Assembly (NCBI RefSeq): GCF_000429045.1
Contig: NZ_AUBC01000016.1
Span: forward strand, 1-64,000
Direction: 5' to 3'
DNA from: Salinarimonas rosea DSM 21201
GTDB lineage: Bacteria; Pseudomonadota; Alphaproteobacteria; Rhizobiales; Beijerinckiaceae
DNA: 64,000 nt
The notes below the pieces were generated by a model, which saw only the letters and a list, made by a program, of their open reading frames with translations, did not search any database and was not told the origin of the DNA. The position numbers were made by a program, and so were the translations under genes. Positions within the stretch are counted from its first letter, which is position 1. Each line of letters starts with the position of its first letter. Shown piece by piece: positions 1 to 8,860 of the stretch.

Positions 1-1042
1 GCCGGCGCTCGGCGGCAGCGACATCGGCGCGCAGCGCCGCCAGTCGCGCCTCGGCGCGTGCGCGGGCCCCGTCGTCCTGTGCGGGTGCGGCGGGCGCGGC
101 GGCCTGCTCGCGCGCCTCGCGCAGCTCCGCGCGCAGGGCGTCGAGCTCGTCGGCGAGGGCGTCGCGGCGCGCCTGGAGGCCGGCGACCTCGGTGCCGAGG
201 CCGTCGCGGCGCTCCTCGGCGGCGGAGAGCGCCGTCCGCGCGCCCACGAGCCTGTCCTCGAGGCTCTGGAGACGGCGCTGCGCGTCCGCACGGGCGGCTC
301 CGGCCTGCGCGCGCGCGGCGTGCGCCTCGTCACGCACGGCGCGCAGATCGTCCCGCGTGGCGCGGATCTCCTCCTGCATCGCGCGCATCGCCTCCTGCAC
401 CGTGCGACTCTCGTCGCGTGCGGCCTGCGCCTCGGCCCGCGCGGCATCCGCCTCCGCCGCCGCGCGCTCGGCCTCGGCGGTGCGCGCCTCGCTTTCCGCC
501 CGCGCCGCGTCGCGGGCGCGCTGCGCCTCCGCGACCTGGCGCTCCAGGCGCACGATGTCGTCGCGCAGCGCGAGGACCCGGTCCTCCAGCACGCGCACGG
601 CCTGGGTGCGGGCGCGGCGCACCTCGTCCGCCGCCGCGGCGTCCTCGGCGGTCGGGACGAGCTCGGCGGCCTGCGCCTCCGCGAGCCGCAGCACGGCGCC
701 GGTCTCGCGAGGGTCCGCACGATCCGGCGCGGCGCCCCCGTCACCCGGGAGGCCCCGGACGGGCGAGGTCGCGCCGAAGGGCGTCGCCGGGGCGGAAGGC
801 GCCGGCGCCTCGGCGAGGTTGTCGATCGGTGCGATCACCCGGCGCAGCATGGCGTTCTCGGACTCGAGCCGCTCCAGCGCCGCGGTGGCCTCGGTGCGGT
901 GGCCGGCGTCGAGCCACAATGCGTAGAAGGCCGCGCCCCAGCCGAGGGCGGCGAAGGCGGCGAGCACGAGCAGCGTGGCGCGGGCACCCCCGCCCGCGTC
1001 CCCGATCCCGCCCCGGCGGGCCTGTCGGTCCCCGTACGCCAT
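1..1042 (-). CDS. Membrane-anchored coiled-coil protein, C-terminus beyond window
   Basis: The reverse strand is open from an ATG at 1042 to the window edge, giving at least 347 residues with no stop. Residues 1-22 are short and basic; residues 23-44 form one hydrophobic segment (ATLLVLAAFAALGW...), predicting a single-pass protein with a short cytoplasmic tail. A second stretch from about residue 125 onward is almost continuous Ala/Glu/Arg/Gln heptad-like sequence typical of a long coiled coil; a Pro/Gly-rich linker lies at about 78-105. I do not recognise a named family. It could be a structural or cell-envelope scaffold. The opposite strand is also open here, but its product is Arg/Pro-rich shadow sequence. 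Confidence 0.72.
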   Translation of the reverse strand, partial: MAYGDRQARRGGIGDAGGGARATLLVLAAFAALGWGAAFYALWLDAGHRTEATAALERLESENAMLRRVIAPIDNLAEAPAPSAPATPFGATSPVRGLPGDGGAAPDRADPRETGAVLRLAEAQAAELVPTAEDAAAADEVRRARTQAVRVLEDRVLALRDDIVRLERQVAEAQRARDAARAESEARTAEAERAAAEADAARAEAQAARDESRTVQEAMRAMQEEIRATRDDLRAVRDEAHAARAQAGAARADAQRRLQSLEDRLVGARTALSAAEERRDGLGTEVAGLQARRDALADELDALRAELREAREQAAAPAAPAQDDGARARAEARLAALRADVAAAERR

Positions 1043-1145
1043 CGTCCCACCCGATCCCGCGCCGCTCGCTCCTTGCAGAGCGCCATCAATACGGCGCATC
1101 TAAGTAAGGAAGCCTTATCGTTCGGTTCAAGTCGGGAGCACGCCG

Positions 1146-1457
1146 ATGGCCCGCGTCGCCAGGAAGCGCATGACGCAGACGTGGCGCGAGGCCGTGGGCG
1201 CGCAGGCCGGGCCGGACTGGGCCGCCGTCCTCGCCGCGTTCGATTCGGCGGTGGAGTCCGGAACCCCGGAGCACGTCGCCGCCTGGGAGGCGCTCGCGGC
1301 GCACGGGCGCCTCGACGAGGTCGAGCTGCCGGGCGACCCGAGCCGCTCCCTCGCCGAGGCGGAGGAGGCGCAGATCGCACCCGACGACCCGCACGACAAC
1401 CAGCACGGCGGGGCCGCGCCCGGCGCGGATCAGAACCGGTCGGCCCGGAACCAGTAG
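1146..1457 (+). CDS. Small hydrophilic hypothetical protein
   Basis: A 103-residue ORF begins MARVARKRMTQTW and has a GGGAGC ribosome-binding site 7 nt before the ATG. It is acidic in its second half and ends with a His/Asn/Gly-rich polar tail. There is no signal peptide, membrane segment or motif I recognise. Its 3' end overlaps by 28 bp the end of the convergent FAD oxidoreductase gene, and it diverges from the coiled-coil gene. Codon use looks like its neighbours. It is probably a real lineage-specific gene, but there is no functional evidence. Confidence 0.5.
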   Translation: MARVARKRMTQTWREAVGAQAGPDWAAVLAAFDSAVESGTPEHVAAWEALAAHGRLDEVELPGDPSRSLAEAEEAQIAPDDPHDNQHGGAAPGADQNRSARNQ

Positions 1458-2668
1458 GGGTCGGCGCAGGGCACGGCGTCCGTCATCATCTCGGCGAGGA
1501 GCCGGCCGGTGACCGGCCCGAGCGTGAAGCCGTGGTGGTTGTGGCCGAAGGCGAACCAGAGGCCCCGGTGCTTCGGCGCCGGGCCGATCACCGGGCGCAT
1601 GTCCGGCAGGCAGGGCCGCGCACCGAGCCAGGGCTTCTCCTCGGCGCGCACGCCGAGCGGGAAGATCTCGCGCGCGAGCGGCTCCGCCCGGTCGACCTGC
1701 ACGGGCGTGGGCGGCGCGTCGCGATGGGCGAACTCGGCGCCCGTCGTCATCCGCACGCCCTGTGTCATCGGCGCCAGCACGAAGCCGGCATCGGTGTCGA
1801 AGACCGGGTGGTTGAGCACCGCGTTACCCTGCGGCTTGTAGTGCATGTGGTAGCCGCGCTTCACCGCGAGCGGAATCGCGTAGCCGAGCGGCCGGAACAC
1901 GTCGTCCGACCACGGCCCGAGCGCCAGCACGGCCTCGGCGGCCGACAGCCGCCCGCCCTCCGTGTCCACCGCGAAGCCGCCCGCCTCCGGCGCGAAGCTG
2001 CGCGCGTCGCCGTGCACGAAGCGCCCGCCGCGCTGCAGGAAGAGCCGGGCATAGCCCTTGGCCACCGCGCTCGGGTCGGGCACCGTCGCCGGGTCGAGCC
2101 AATGAATTCCGCCGATGATCACGTCCGACAGATGCGGCTCGCGGGCGTGCACCTCGGCCTGGTCGAGGACGTCGTAGCTGATCCCGAAGGGCCTGGTCGC
2201 CTCCGCCTCGCGCAGGGCCTTGTCGAAGGTGCGCTGCGAGCGGAAGCCCTTGATCCAGCCGGTCTTGCGCAGGAGCGGCGCGATGCCGGCGTCGTTCATC
2301 AGCTTCTCGTGCTCGCTGACGCACAGCTCGATGAGCGGCAGCATGGCACGGGTCGCCTCGGCGAGGCCGCGCTTGGAGGAGCTGCGCCAATAGCGCAGGA
2401 GCCAGGGCGCGATCCGCGGCAGATAGGCGAGGTGGTAGTGCGCCTCCGTCGAGCGGTTCAGCCCGTAGCGCAGGAGCTTGCCCGGATCGCGCGGAAAGGC
2501 GTAGGGCACGATCGAGGCGCGCTCGATGAGCCCGGCATTGCCGTAGCTCGTCTCCTCGCCGGCCTCGCGCCGGTCGACCAGCGCGACCGAGCGCCCCCGC
2601 GCCTGGAGATGGAGCGCGACCGACACGCCGACGATTCCCGCCCCGAGGACCACCACATCCGCACGCAT
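1430..2668 (-). CDS. DadA-family FAD-dependent oxidoreductase (D-amino acid dehydrogenase-like)
   Basis: The 412-residue product starts MRADVVVLGAGIVG, a Rossmann GxGxxG dinucleotide-binding motif at residues 8-13, followed by the acidic end of strand 2 (VDRR). The ETSYGNAG segment and the C-terminal GHNHHGFTLGPVTG motif are typical of DadA/DAO-type flavoproteins, which oxidise D-amino acids or related secondary amines and pass electrons to the respiratory chain. Length fits the DadA family (about 410-430). I chose the ATG at 2668 because the Rossmann strand begins directly there; a longer in-frame extension to 2746 has no such support. It is monocistronic, divergent from the transporter gene at 2812. 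The exact substrate cannot be read from the sequence. Confidence 0.85.
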   Translation of the reverse strand: MRADVVVLGAGIVGVSVALHLQARGRSVALVDRREAGEETSYGNAGLIERASIVPYAFPRDPGKLLRYGLNRSTEAHYHLAYLPRIAPWLLRYWRSSSKRGLAEATRAMLPLIELCVSEHEKLMNDAGIAPLLRKTGWIKGFRSQRTFDKALREAEATRPFGISYDVLDQAEVHAREPHLSDVIIGGIHWLDPATVPDPSAVAKGYARLFLQRGGRFVHGDARSFAPEAGGFAVDTEGGRLSAAEAVLALGPWSDDVFRPLGYAIPLAVKRGYHMHYKPQGNAVLNHPVFDTDAGFVLAPMTQGVRMTTGAEFAHRDAPPTPVQVDRAEPLAREIFPLGVRAEEKPWLGARPCLPDMRPVIGPAPKHRGLWFAFGHNHHGFTLGPVTGRLLAEMMTDAVPCADPYWFRADRF

Positions 2669-2811
2669 GGATACCGAACCTCGCCCGTGTTCTTCGCGCG
2701 CGGACCGGGTTAAGCCAAATTCGGCCGTCCCGCCATGCCCCCGCACGCGAAAGTCGCCGTGCGGGGGCGCGCCGTCGGACGGACGACGTCGCCCCGAGGA
2801 GCATCGATCCC

Positions 2812-3810
2812 GTGCGTTCCCTCCCCGCCCCGCTCGCCGATCCCCTCGCCTTCGTGGGGCGGTACGGCACGCAAGGATTCGCGCTCTCGATCTTCGTGGG
2901 CCTCGCCCTGCCGCAATTCGCCGCCGCGGCGCGGCCGCTGCTCGGCGCGACGATCTTCGCCTTCCTGACGATCACCTTCGCGCGGGTCGACCTCGCGGCG
3001 CTCGCGGCGCTGGTGCGCCGCCCCGCCCGCATCGGCCTCTCCACGGCCTGGCTCGTCGCCGCGCCGCCCCTCGTCGCGCTCGCCATCCTCGCTGTCGTCG
3101 GGCGCGAGGCGCTGGGGCCCGGCATCGTGCTCGGCCTCGCGCTCTGGGCCGCCGCGCCGCCGATCCTGTCGTCGCCGGCGGTGGCGATGATGCTGAACCT
3201 GCCGCCGACGCTCCTCGTCTGCGTCGTGCTGCTCACGACCATGCTGGCGCCGCTGGTCTCGCCGCTCCTCGTCGAGCGGATCGCGGGCGCGGCGGTGGAC
3301 CTCGACGTGCGCGCCCTCGTCGAGCGCCTCGCGCTCCTCGTCGGCGGTGCGCTCGCGGCGGGCGCGGCGCTGCGGGCGAGCCTCGGAACCGAGCGCATCC
3401 GACGCCACAAGGCGCGCTTCGACGGACTCGGCGTCCTGTTCTACGCGCTCTTCGCCGTCGCCGCGATGGACGGCGTGCTCGCCGCGATGCTGGCACGCCC
3501 GGGCTTCGTCGCGGGCGTCCTCGCCCTCGTCTTCGGCCTCTCCGCAGTGGGCTTCGCTGCGAGCCTCGTCGCGCTGCGCATGCTCCCGCCCGCCGAGCGA
3601 TTCGTGCTCGGCTACGCCAGCGGCCAGCGCAACATCGGCGTCCTCGTCGCGGCGCTCGGCGCGGCGACGCCGGGGGACACGTTCCTGTTCTTCGCGCTCG
3701 CCCAGTTCCCGATCTACCTGATGCCGCAGATCGTGAAGCCCGTAGCGGGGCGGCTGGCGGCCCGCCAGGGCAGCCGGGACGACTCCGTTGCGCCCGCCCC
3801 GCCCTCGTGA
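2812..3810 (+). CDS. Bile acid:Na+ symporter-like (SBF superfamily) transporter
   Basis: The 332-residue, strongly hydrophobic product shows about nine to ten membrane segments. A conserved-looking YASGQRNIG motif near residue 265 corresponds to the Na+-coupled symporter (SBF/BASS) core, where a polar Asn lies in a broken helix. The start is GTG, with GAGGA 11 nt upstream; no ATG gives a better N-terminus. It is followed after 13 bp by rpe, so co-transcription is likely. Family members import bile acids, pantoate, 2-keto acids or export other organic anions; nothing here fixes the substrate. Confidence 0.7.
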   Translation: MRSLPAPLADPLAFVGRYGTQGFALSIFVGLALPQFAAAARPLLGATIFAFLTITFARVDLAALAALVRRPARIGLSTAWLVAAPPLVALAILAVVGREALGPGIVLGLALWAAAPPILSSPAVAMMLNLPPTLLVCVVLLTTMLAPLVSPLLVERIAGAAVDLDVRALVERLALLVGGALAAGAALRASLGTERIRRHKARFDGLGVLFYALFAVAAMDGVLAAMLARPGFVAGVLALVFGLSAVGFAASLVALRMLPPAERFVLGYASGQRNIGVLVAALGAATPGDTFLFFALAQFPIYLMPQIVKPVAGRLAARQGSRDDSVAPAPPS

Positions 3811-3823
3811 TAGCGCCGGGCGC

Positions 3824-4498
3824 ATGACGCGCGACCTGCTCATCGCCCCCTCCATCCTCTCCGCAGATTTCGGCGCGCTGCGCGCCGAGGTGGCCGCGGT
3901 CGCCGAGGCCGGGGGGGACTGGATCCACATCGACGTGATGGACGGGCACTTCGTGCCCAACCTCACCTTCGGCCCCGTCGTCGTCCAGGCGATCCGCCCC
4001 GCGACGGAGAAGGTGTTCGACGTGCACCTGATGATCGCCCCCGCCGATCCCTACCTCGCCGCCTTCGCCGAGGCCGGCGCGGACGTGATCACCGTGCATG
4101 TCGAGGCCGGCCCGCACGTGCACCGCTCGCTGCAGGCGATCCGCGCGCTCGGCAGGAAGGCGGGCGTCGCGCTCAACCCGGGCACGCCCGCGGAAGCGAT
4201 CGCGCCGCTCCTCGACGACGTCGACCTCGTGCTGGCGATGACCGTCAATCCCGGCTTCGGGGGGCAGGCCTTCATCGCGCCCGTGGTCGAGAAGGTCCGG
4301 CGGATCAAGCAGATGATCGGGGATCGCGAGATCGCGATCGAGGTCGACGGGGGCGTGACGCCGCAGACGGCGCCGCTCGTCGCGGCGGCGGGCGCGAACG
4401 TGCTCGTCGCCGGCTCCGCAGCCTTCAAGGGCGGGCCGTCCGCCTATGCCGGCAACATCGCCGCCATCCGCACCGCCGCTGCGGGCGCGCGCGGGTGA
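3824..4498 (+). CDS. rpe: Ribulose-phosphate 3-epimerase
   Basis: The 224-residue TIM-barrel protein interconverts D-ribulose 5-phosphate and D-xylulose 5-phosphate in the pentose phosphate and Calvin cycles. Family signatures are all present: [10 protein letters not shown] near the N-terminus, [16 protein letters not shown] carrying the metal-binding His and Asp, [15 protein letters not shown], and EVDGG with the second catalytic Asp. Length is standard (about 220-230). The ATG at 3824 is preferred over an upstream in-frame start because it places the N-terminus as in other Rpe proteins. The stop overlaps the GTG of the next gene. Confidence 0.96.
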   Translation: MTRDLLIAPSILSADFGALRAEVAAVAEAGGDWIHIDVMDGHFVPNLTFGPVVVQAIRPATEKVFDVHLMIAPADPYLAAFAEAGADVITVHVEAGPHVHRSLQAIRALGRKAGVALNPGTPAEAIAPLLDDVDLVLAMTVNPGFGGQAFIAPVVEKVRRIKQMIGDREIAIEVDGGVTPQTAPLVAAAGANVLVAGSAAFKGGPSAYAGNIAAIRTAAAGARG

Positions 4499-5292
4499 GC
4501 GCCGGCGCGCTCGGCTCCGCCCTCGCCCGAGGCCTCGCGCTCGCCCTCGCCGCGGCCGCCATCGTCGGCCTGCGCATCCTCGAGCGCGGCGAGGCGCTGT
4601 CGCCGCGCACGACCCTCGTGGTCGCGCTCTTCGGCGCGGCCGGCCTCGTGGCCGGCGTCGCCGCCACGATCCTCCTGCGGCTTCTCGAGCCGGCGAGCGC
4701 CCGGCGGCGCGTGGCCGTCGGCGCGCTCGTCGGGCTCGTCCTGCTGCCGGGCGTCGCCTTCGTCCTGTTCGCGATCGACCGCAACGGCGTGGAAGTGGTC
4801 AGGTCCTTCCGCCAGGACGGGCTCGTCTCGACCCTTCGGCATGCCCTGATCGGGCTGACGATCGACGCCGCCGGCGCCTTCGCCGTCACGGCGCGTCCCT
4901 ATCTGCTGCCGTGGCCGCTCGCGGCGATGGGCGCGTGCGCGATGCTCGCGCTCGCACCGGCGCGGCGCACCGCAGCGATCGCGGTGCTCGCGGCCGCCTG
5001 CCTCGTCGCCGGGACCGATCGGCCGGCCCGAGCCCAGGACGACGACTGGACCCGCGAGAAATGCCGGCGCTACACCGCCGCCTGGGCCGAGGCGACGCGC
5101 CGCCTCGGCACCGAGGGGATCTCCGCGCAGTTCGTCGCGCGCCACGACGCGTTCCTCGCCTCCGGCTGCACGGCGCCCGCCGACGTCTGCCCGCGATCGG
5201 AGGCGGAGCTCGCCCTCGCCAACGTGATGGTCATCCTCGCGATGAATGCCGGGACCGCGAGCACCTTCCCTCCCTTCGCCTGCCGCGACTGA
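4495..5292 (+). CDS. Membrane protein with C-terminal soluble domain, unknown function
   Basis: The 265-residue protein begins with GTG overlapping the rpe stop (GTGA), so translational coupling is likely. Hydrophobic segments at roughly residues 10-26, 39-60, 73-92, 120-150 and 155-178 predict a polytopic membrane N-terminal half; the last helix ends in an Ala-x-Ala-like sequence before [12 protein letters not shown]. The C-terminal 85 residues are soluble and contain four Cys (KCRRY, SGCTAP, DVCPRS, FACRD), suggesting an exported, perhaps disulfide-bonded domain. I do not recognise the family. The next element downstream is the TPP riboswitch. Confidence 0.7.
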   Translation: MSAGALGSALARGLALALAAAAIVGLRILERGEALSPRTTLVVALFGAAGLVAGVAATILLRLLEPASARRRVAVGALVGLVLLPGVAFVLFAIDRNGVEVVRSFRQDGLVSTLRHALIGLTIDAAGAFAVTARPYLLPWPLAAMGACAMLALAPARRTAAIAVLAAACLVAGTDRPARAQDDDWTREKCRRYTAAWAEATRRLGTEGISAQFVARHDAFLASGCTAPADVCPRSEAELALANVMVILAMNAGTASTFPPFACRD

Positions 5293-5303
5293 GCGCGCCC
5301 CTC

Positions 5304-5332
5304 TTGCGGACCGCCGCCGCGCGGGTTACCTA
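5304..5332 (+). promoter_or_regulatory. Candidate promoter for the thi operon
   Basis: TTGCGG at 5304-5309 and TACCTA at 5327-5332 are separated by 17 bp. The predicted start of transcription falls at about 5339-5344, just before the 5' strand of the riboswitch closing stem. Position relative to the aptamer is the main support. Confidence 0.45.
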
Positions 5333-5343
5333 GCCACACAACG

Positions 5344-5432
5344 GTCTCACGGGGTGCCTTCGGGCTGAGAGGCGCGGTTTCGCGCCAACCCATCGAACCT
5401 GATCCGGGTCGTACCGGCGGAGGGAACGAGAC
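5344..5432 (+). promoter_or_regulatory. TPP riboswitch (THI element) controlling thiMED
   Basis: The conserved THI-box core is present: GGGGTGCC, GCTGAGA, ACCC and GAACCTGATC followed by CCGGCGGAGGGA. The closing stem P1 pairs GTCTC (5344-5348) with GAGAC (5428-5432), ending at the base before the thiM ATG at 5433. The Shine-Dalgarno sequence GGAGGG (5419-5424) lies inside the conserved 3' part of the aptamer. Ligand binding should therefore hide the ribosome site directly, without a separate expression platform. The variable hairpin is GGCGCGGTTTCGCGCC. Confidence 0.95.
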
Positions 5433-6224
5433 ATGGACGAGAACGCGCCGTCGCGCGCACCCGCGTCTCACGACATCGCATCGCAGGCCGCGCGGCTCCT
5501 CGCCGAGACGCGCATTCGGCGCCCGCGCGTCCACGCGCTCACCAACGCCGCCGCCCAGGCCTTCACGGCGAACCTGCTCCTGGCGGCGGGCGCGATCCCC
5601 TCGCTCACCGTCTCAGCCGACGAGGCGGCCCACTTCGCTCGCCGCGCGGATGCCGTTCTCGTCAACCTCGGCACGCTCGACGCCGAGCGCCTGGCGGGGA
5701 TCCCCGTCGCCGTCGCCGCCGCGCGCGACGCCGGGCGGCCGCTGGTGCTCGACCCCGTCTTCGTCGAAGCCTCCCCGCCCCGGCTCGCATTCGCCCGCGA
5801 GCTCCTCGCGGCACGCCCCGCGATCGTCCGGCTGAACCCCGGGGAGCTCGAGGCGCTCGCCGGTCGCGCGCCGACCGCCGAGGCGGCGCGCGTCTTCGCC
5901 CGCGCGAACGCCTGCGTCGTCGCCCTCACCGGCCCGACCGATCTGGTCACGGACGGCGAGCGGACCGTTCGGATCGCCAACGGCCACGCGCTGATGGCGC
6001 GGGTCACCGCCATGGGCTGCGCCGGCTCGGCGCTGTTGGCCGCCTTCGCCGCGCTCGAGGCCGACCGGCTCGCCGCCGCGGCCGCGGCGCTCCTCGTCCT
6101 GGGCGTCGCCGGCGAGATCGCGGGCGCCCGCGCCGCCGGCCCCGGCTCCTTCCCGGCCGCCTTCCTCGATGCGCTCGACGCGCTCGACGAGGCGGCGCTC
6201 GAATCGCATGCGAGGATCTCGTGA
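5433..6224 (+). CDS. thiM: Hydroxyethylthiazole kinase
   Basis: The 263-residue kinase phosphorylates 4-methyl-5-(2-hydroxyethyl)thiazole in thiamine salvage. The signature HALTNAAAQAFTANLLLAAG near residue 35 matches the ThiM substrate and trimer-interface region, LDPVFVEAS corresponds to the LDPVG region, and TAMGCAGSALLAAF carries the anion-hole Gly/Cys. Length fits the family (260-270). It is the first gene of a thiM-thiE-thiD salvage operon directly behind the TPP riboswitch, and its stop overlaps the GTG of thiE. Regulation by thiamine pyrophosphate is strongly implied. Confidence 0.93.
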   Translation: MDENAPSRAPASHDIASQAARLLAETRIRRPRVHALTNAAAQAFTANLLLAAGAIPSLTVSADEAAHFARRADAVLVNLGTLDAERLAGIPVAVAAARDAGRPLVLDPVFVEASPPRLAFARELLAARPAIVRLNPGELEALAGRAPTAEAARVFARANACVVALTGPTDLVTDGERTVRIANGHALMARVTAMGCAGSALLAAFAALEADRLAAAAAALLVLGVAGEIAGARAAGPGSFPAAFLDALDALDEAALESHARIS

Positions 6225-6883
6225 CCCCTGTCGATCTGCGCCTGTACGCCATCATCGGCCTCGCCGACGCCCGCGGGCGCGATCTCGTCGATCTGGTCGG
6301 GCGCGCCGTCGCGGGCGGCGCGACGCTCGTGCAGCTGCGCGAGAAGCACGCCGACACCCGCGCGCTGGTGGATCTCGCCCGCGCGCTGAAGAGGACGCTC
6401 GCCGGCACCGGCGTCCCGCTCCTCGTCAACGACCGCGTCGACGTCGCCCTCGCGGCGCAGGCCGACGGCGTCCATCTCGGCCAGTCGGACATGGATCCGC
6501 GCGACGCCCGGCGCCTGCTCGGGCCCGACGCGATCATCGGCTGGACGCTGAAGACGCCCGCGCACGCCCGCGCGCTCGCGGAGGTCCCCGTCGACTACGG
6601 CTGCATCGGCGGCGTCTTCGCGACGACGTCGAAGGACAACCCCGACCCGCCGATCGGCCTCTCCGGGCTCGCCGAGGTCGCGGCCGCGGGCCGCGACGCC
6701 GCGCCGGGGATGCCGCTCGGCGCCATCGCCGGCATCGACGAGGCGAACGCCCGCTCGGTGATCGGGGCGGGCGCCGACGGCATCGCCGTCGTCTCGGCGC
6801 TGTTCGGCACGCCCGACCCCGCTGCCGCCGCCGGGCGCCTGCGCCGCCTCGTCGACGAGGCGCTGGCAGCCCGCGGCGCCTGA
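6221..6883 (+). CDS. thiE: Thiamine-phosphate synthase
   Basis: The 220-residue TIM-barrel enzyme joins HMP pyrophosphate and thiazole phosphate to give thiamine phosphate. Visible signatures are VQLREKHADTR near residue 35, LLVNDRVDVALAAQADGVHLGQ with the pyrophosphate-binding Asn/Asp, and IGGVFATTSKDNP, the Thr/Ser loop that contacts thiazole phosphate. The start is GTG at 6221 in a GTGA overlap with thiM; no alternative start is better. Length is normal. It sits between the two kinases that supply its substrates. Confidence 0.94.
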   Translation: MTPVDLRLYAIIGLADARGRDLVDLVGRAVAGGATLVQLREKHADTRALVDLARALKRTLAGTGVPLLVNDRVDVALAAQADGVHLGQSDMDPRDARRLLGPDAIIGWTLKTPAHARALAEVPVDYGCIGGVFATTSKDNPDPPIGLSGLAEVAAAGRDAAPGMPLGAIAGIDEANARSVIGAGADGIAVVSALFGTPDPAAAAGRLRRLVDEALAARGA

Positions 6884-6899
6884 TCGACGAGGAGACCAC

Positions 6900-7697
6900 A
6901 TGACCGCCATCGCCCTCACCATCGCCGGCTCGGATTCGGGCGGCGGAGCCGGCATCCAGGCCGACCTGAAGACGTTCTCCGCCCGCGGCGTCTACGGCGC
7001 GAGCGTGATCGCGGCGCTCACGGCGCAGAACACCCGCGGCGTCTCGGGCATCCACGACGTGCCGGCGGACTTCGTCGCGGCGCAGATGGACAGCGTGCTC
7101 TCGGACCTCACGGTCGACGCGGTGAAGATCGGCATGCTCTCGAGGTCCGCCGTGATCGAGACCGTCGCCGCCGGCCTCGCCCGGCACGGCGTGACCACGA
7201 TCGTGCTCGATCCCGTCATGGTCGCGGCGTCGGGGGACAAGCTCCTGTCGGACGACGCGATCGAGACCCTGCGCACGGTCCTCCTGCCCCGCGCCCTGGT
7301 GCTGACCCCGAACCTCCCGGAGGCCGCGACGCTGCTCGGCGAGCCCGTCGCCGACAGCGAGGAGGCGATGCGCGCCCAGGGCGAGCGCCTGCTCGCGCTC
7401 GGGCCGAAGGCGGTCCTGATCAAGGGCGGCCACGCCTCGGGTCCCGAGAGCGTCGATCTGCTCGTGGAGGAGCACGGCGTCACCCGGCTCGCCGCCGCGC
7501 GGGTGGCGACGCGCAACACCCACGGCACCGGCTGCACGCTGTCCTCGGCCATCGCCGCGGAGCTGGCCAAGGGCGCCTCCCTGGCGGACGCCGCCCGCAC
7601 CGCCAAGACCTGGCTCGCCGCGGCGCTCGCGGCCGCCGACACCCTCGAGATCGGGAGCGGGCACGGGCCCGTGCATCATTTCCATGGCATCTGGTAA
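6900..7697 (+). CDS. thiD: Hydroxymethylpyrimidine/phosphomethylpyrimidine kinase
   Basis: The 265-residue ribokinase-fold enzyme performs the two successive phosphorylations of HMP. The N-terminal TIAGSDSGGGAGIQADLKTF motif and the C-terminal NTHGTGCTLSSAIAA anion-hole motif with catalytic Cys are both intact, and LDPVMVAASGDKLL is the central nucleotide region. It follows thiE after 16 bp with a GACGAGGAG ribosome site. It completes the salvage set and overlaps by 14 bp the downstream TRAP binding-protein gene. Confidence 0.95.
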   Translation: MTAIALTIAGSDSGGGAGIQADLKTFSARGVYGASVIAALTAQNTRGVSGIHDVPADFVAAQMDSVLSDLTVDAVKIGMLSRSAVIETVAAGLARHGVTTIVLDPVMVAASGDKLLSDDAIETLRTVLLPRALVLTPNLPEAATLLGEPVADSEEAMRAQGERLLALGPKAVLIKGGHASGPESVDLLVEEHGVTRLAAARVATRNTHGTGCTLSSAIAAELAKGASLADAARTAKTWLAAALAAADTLEIGSGHGPVHHFHGIW

Positions 7698-8787
7698 CCG
7701 CCTCACCCGCCGCGCCGCGCTCGGCCTCGCCGGCGGCGCCCTCGGCCTCGCCGGCGGCGCGATCGCCGCCCCCGCGCTCGCGCGCGCGCAGGACGCGCCC
7801 GTCCGCTGGCGGCTCGTCACGTCCTGGCCGCGCGGCCAGGCGGGTCCCGGCGTCACGGCGCAGCGCATCGTCGACCGCATCAACGCCATGGCCGGCGGGC
7901 GGCTCGTGGTGGAGCTCTTCGCCGCGGGCGAGATCGTGCCGGCCTTCTCCGTGCTCGACGCGGTCTCGAACGGCACCGTGGAGGCCGGCCACAGCGCCGC
8001 GCTCTACTGGCAGGGCCGCATTCCCGAAGCCGCCTTCTTCACCACGATTCCCTTCGGGCTCGGGCCGATCGAGCACCAGGCCTGGCTCGCCTTCGGCGGC
8101 GGGCAGGCGCTGTGGGAGGAGCTCTACGCCGCCTTCGGCGTCACGCCCTTCCTCGCGGGGAATACCGGCCCGTGCATGGGCGGCTTCTTCCGCCGGCCGA
8201 TCGGCAGCCTCGCCGACGTGGCGGGGCTGCGCATCCGCGTCGCCGGGCTCGGCGCCGGCGTCTACGAGCGGCTCGGTGCCACGCCGGTGACGATCCCCGC
8301 CGGCGAGACCTACACCGCGCTGGAGCGCGGGACCGTCGACGCGGTCGAGTTCCTCGCTCCCGCCACCGACTACGAGCTGGGCCTCCATCAGGTCGCGCCG
8401 CTCTACTACGCACCCGGCTTCAACAAGCCCAACGGCGCGAGCGAGCTCCTCGTCAACAGCGACCGCCTCGCCGACCTGCCGGAGGATCTCCGGCGGGTGG
8501 TCGCGGAGGCGGCGGAGGCCGAGCACGCTCTGGCGCTCGCGGACGCGCATCGACGAAACGCCATCGGGCTCAGGGCGATGCTGTCGGAATCGCAGGTCCG
8601 GCTCGAAGGCTTTCCCGCGGACCTGATGGAGGCGGCGGCGGAGGCCGCGCGCGCGGAGATCGACGCCATCGCCGCCGGCTCCGACCTCGCCGGTCGCATC
8701 GTCGCGAGCTATCGCGCCGCACAGGCGGAATCGGCGCCCTGGTCGCGGCTCGAGGCCGACATGGCGCGCTCCCTCGCGCGGGGGTGA
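7684..8787 (+). CDS. Orphan TRAP transporter solute-binding protein (DctP/TakP type), Tat-exported
   Basis: The 367-residue product starts MASGNRLTRRAALGL, a twin-arginine signal (RLTRRAAL) followed by a hydrophobic Gly/Ala stretch and a probable ALARAQ cleavage region. The mature part has the TRAP solute-receptor layout: TSWPRG, FAAGEIVP, FFTTIPFGL, LRIRVAGLG with the Arg that binds substrate carboxylate, TALERGTVDAVEF and YYAPGF. It most resembles TakP-like receptors that bind 2-oxo acids. It is odd that no DctQ or DctM gene is adjacent. The 14-bp overlap with thiD puts it under the TPP riboswitch transcript, so a thiamine-related ligand is possible but unproven. Confidence 0.86.
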   Translation: MASGNRLTRRAALGLAGGALGLAGGAIAAPALARAQDAPVRWRLVTSWPRGQAGPGVTAQRIVDRINAMAGGRLVVELFAAGEIVPAFSVLDAVSNGTVEAGHSAALYWQGRIPEAAFFTTIPFGLGPIEHQAWLAFGGGQALWEELYAAFGVTPFLAGNTGPCMGGFFRRPIGSLADVAGLRIRVAGLGAGVYERLGATPVTIPAGETYTALERGTVDAVEFLAPATDYELGLHQVAPLYYAPGFNKPNGASELLVNSDRLADLPEDLRRVVAEAAEAEHALALADAHRRNAIGLRAMLSESQVRLEGFPADLMEAAAEAARAEIDAIAAGSDLAGRIVASYRAAQAESAPWSRLEADMARSLARG

Positions 8788-8860
8788 TGCGCACGATCCG
8801 GCCTTCCGCACGGGCGGCGGGCCGGCTAGTGTGCGGCGCCTCTCATCGGACCCCCTCATC

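Noticed and set aside
58-2713. Long forward-strand open frames (349 and 797 codons)
   Set aside because: They are Arg/Pro/Ala-rich products antisense to the coiled-coil gene and the DadA-like gene, with no motifs. They are GC-bias shadows.
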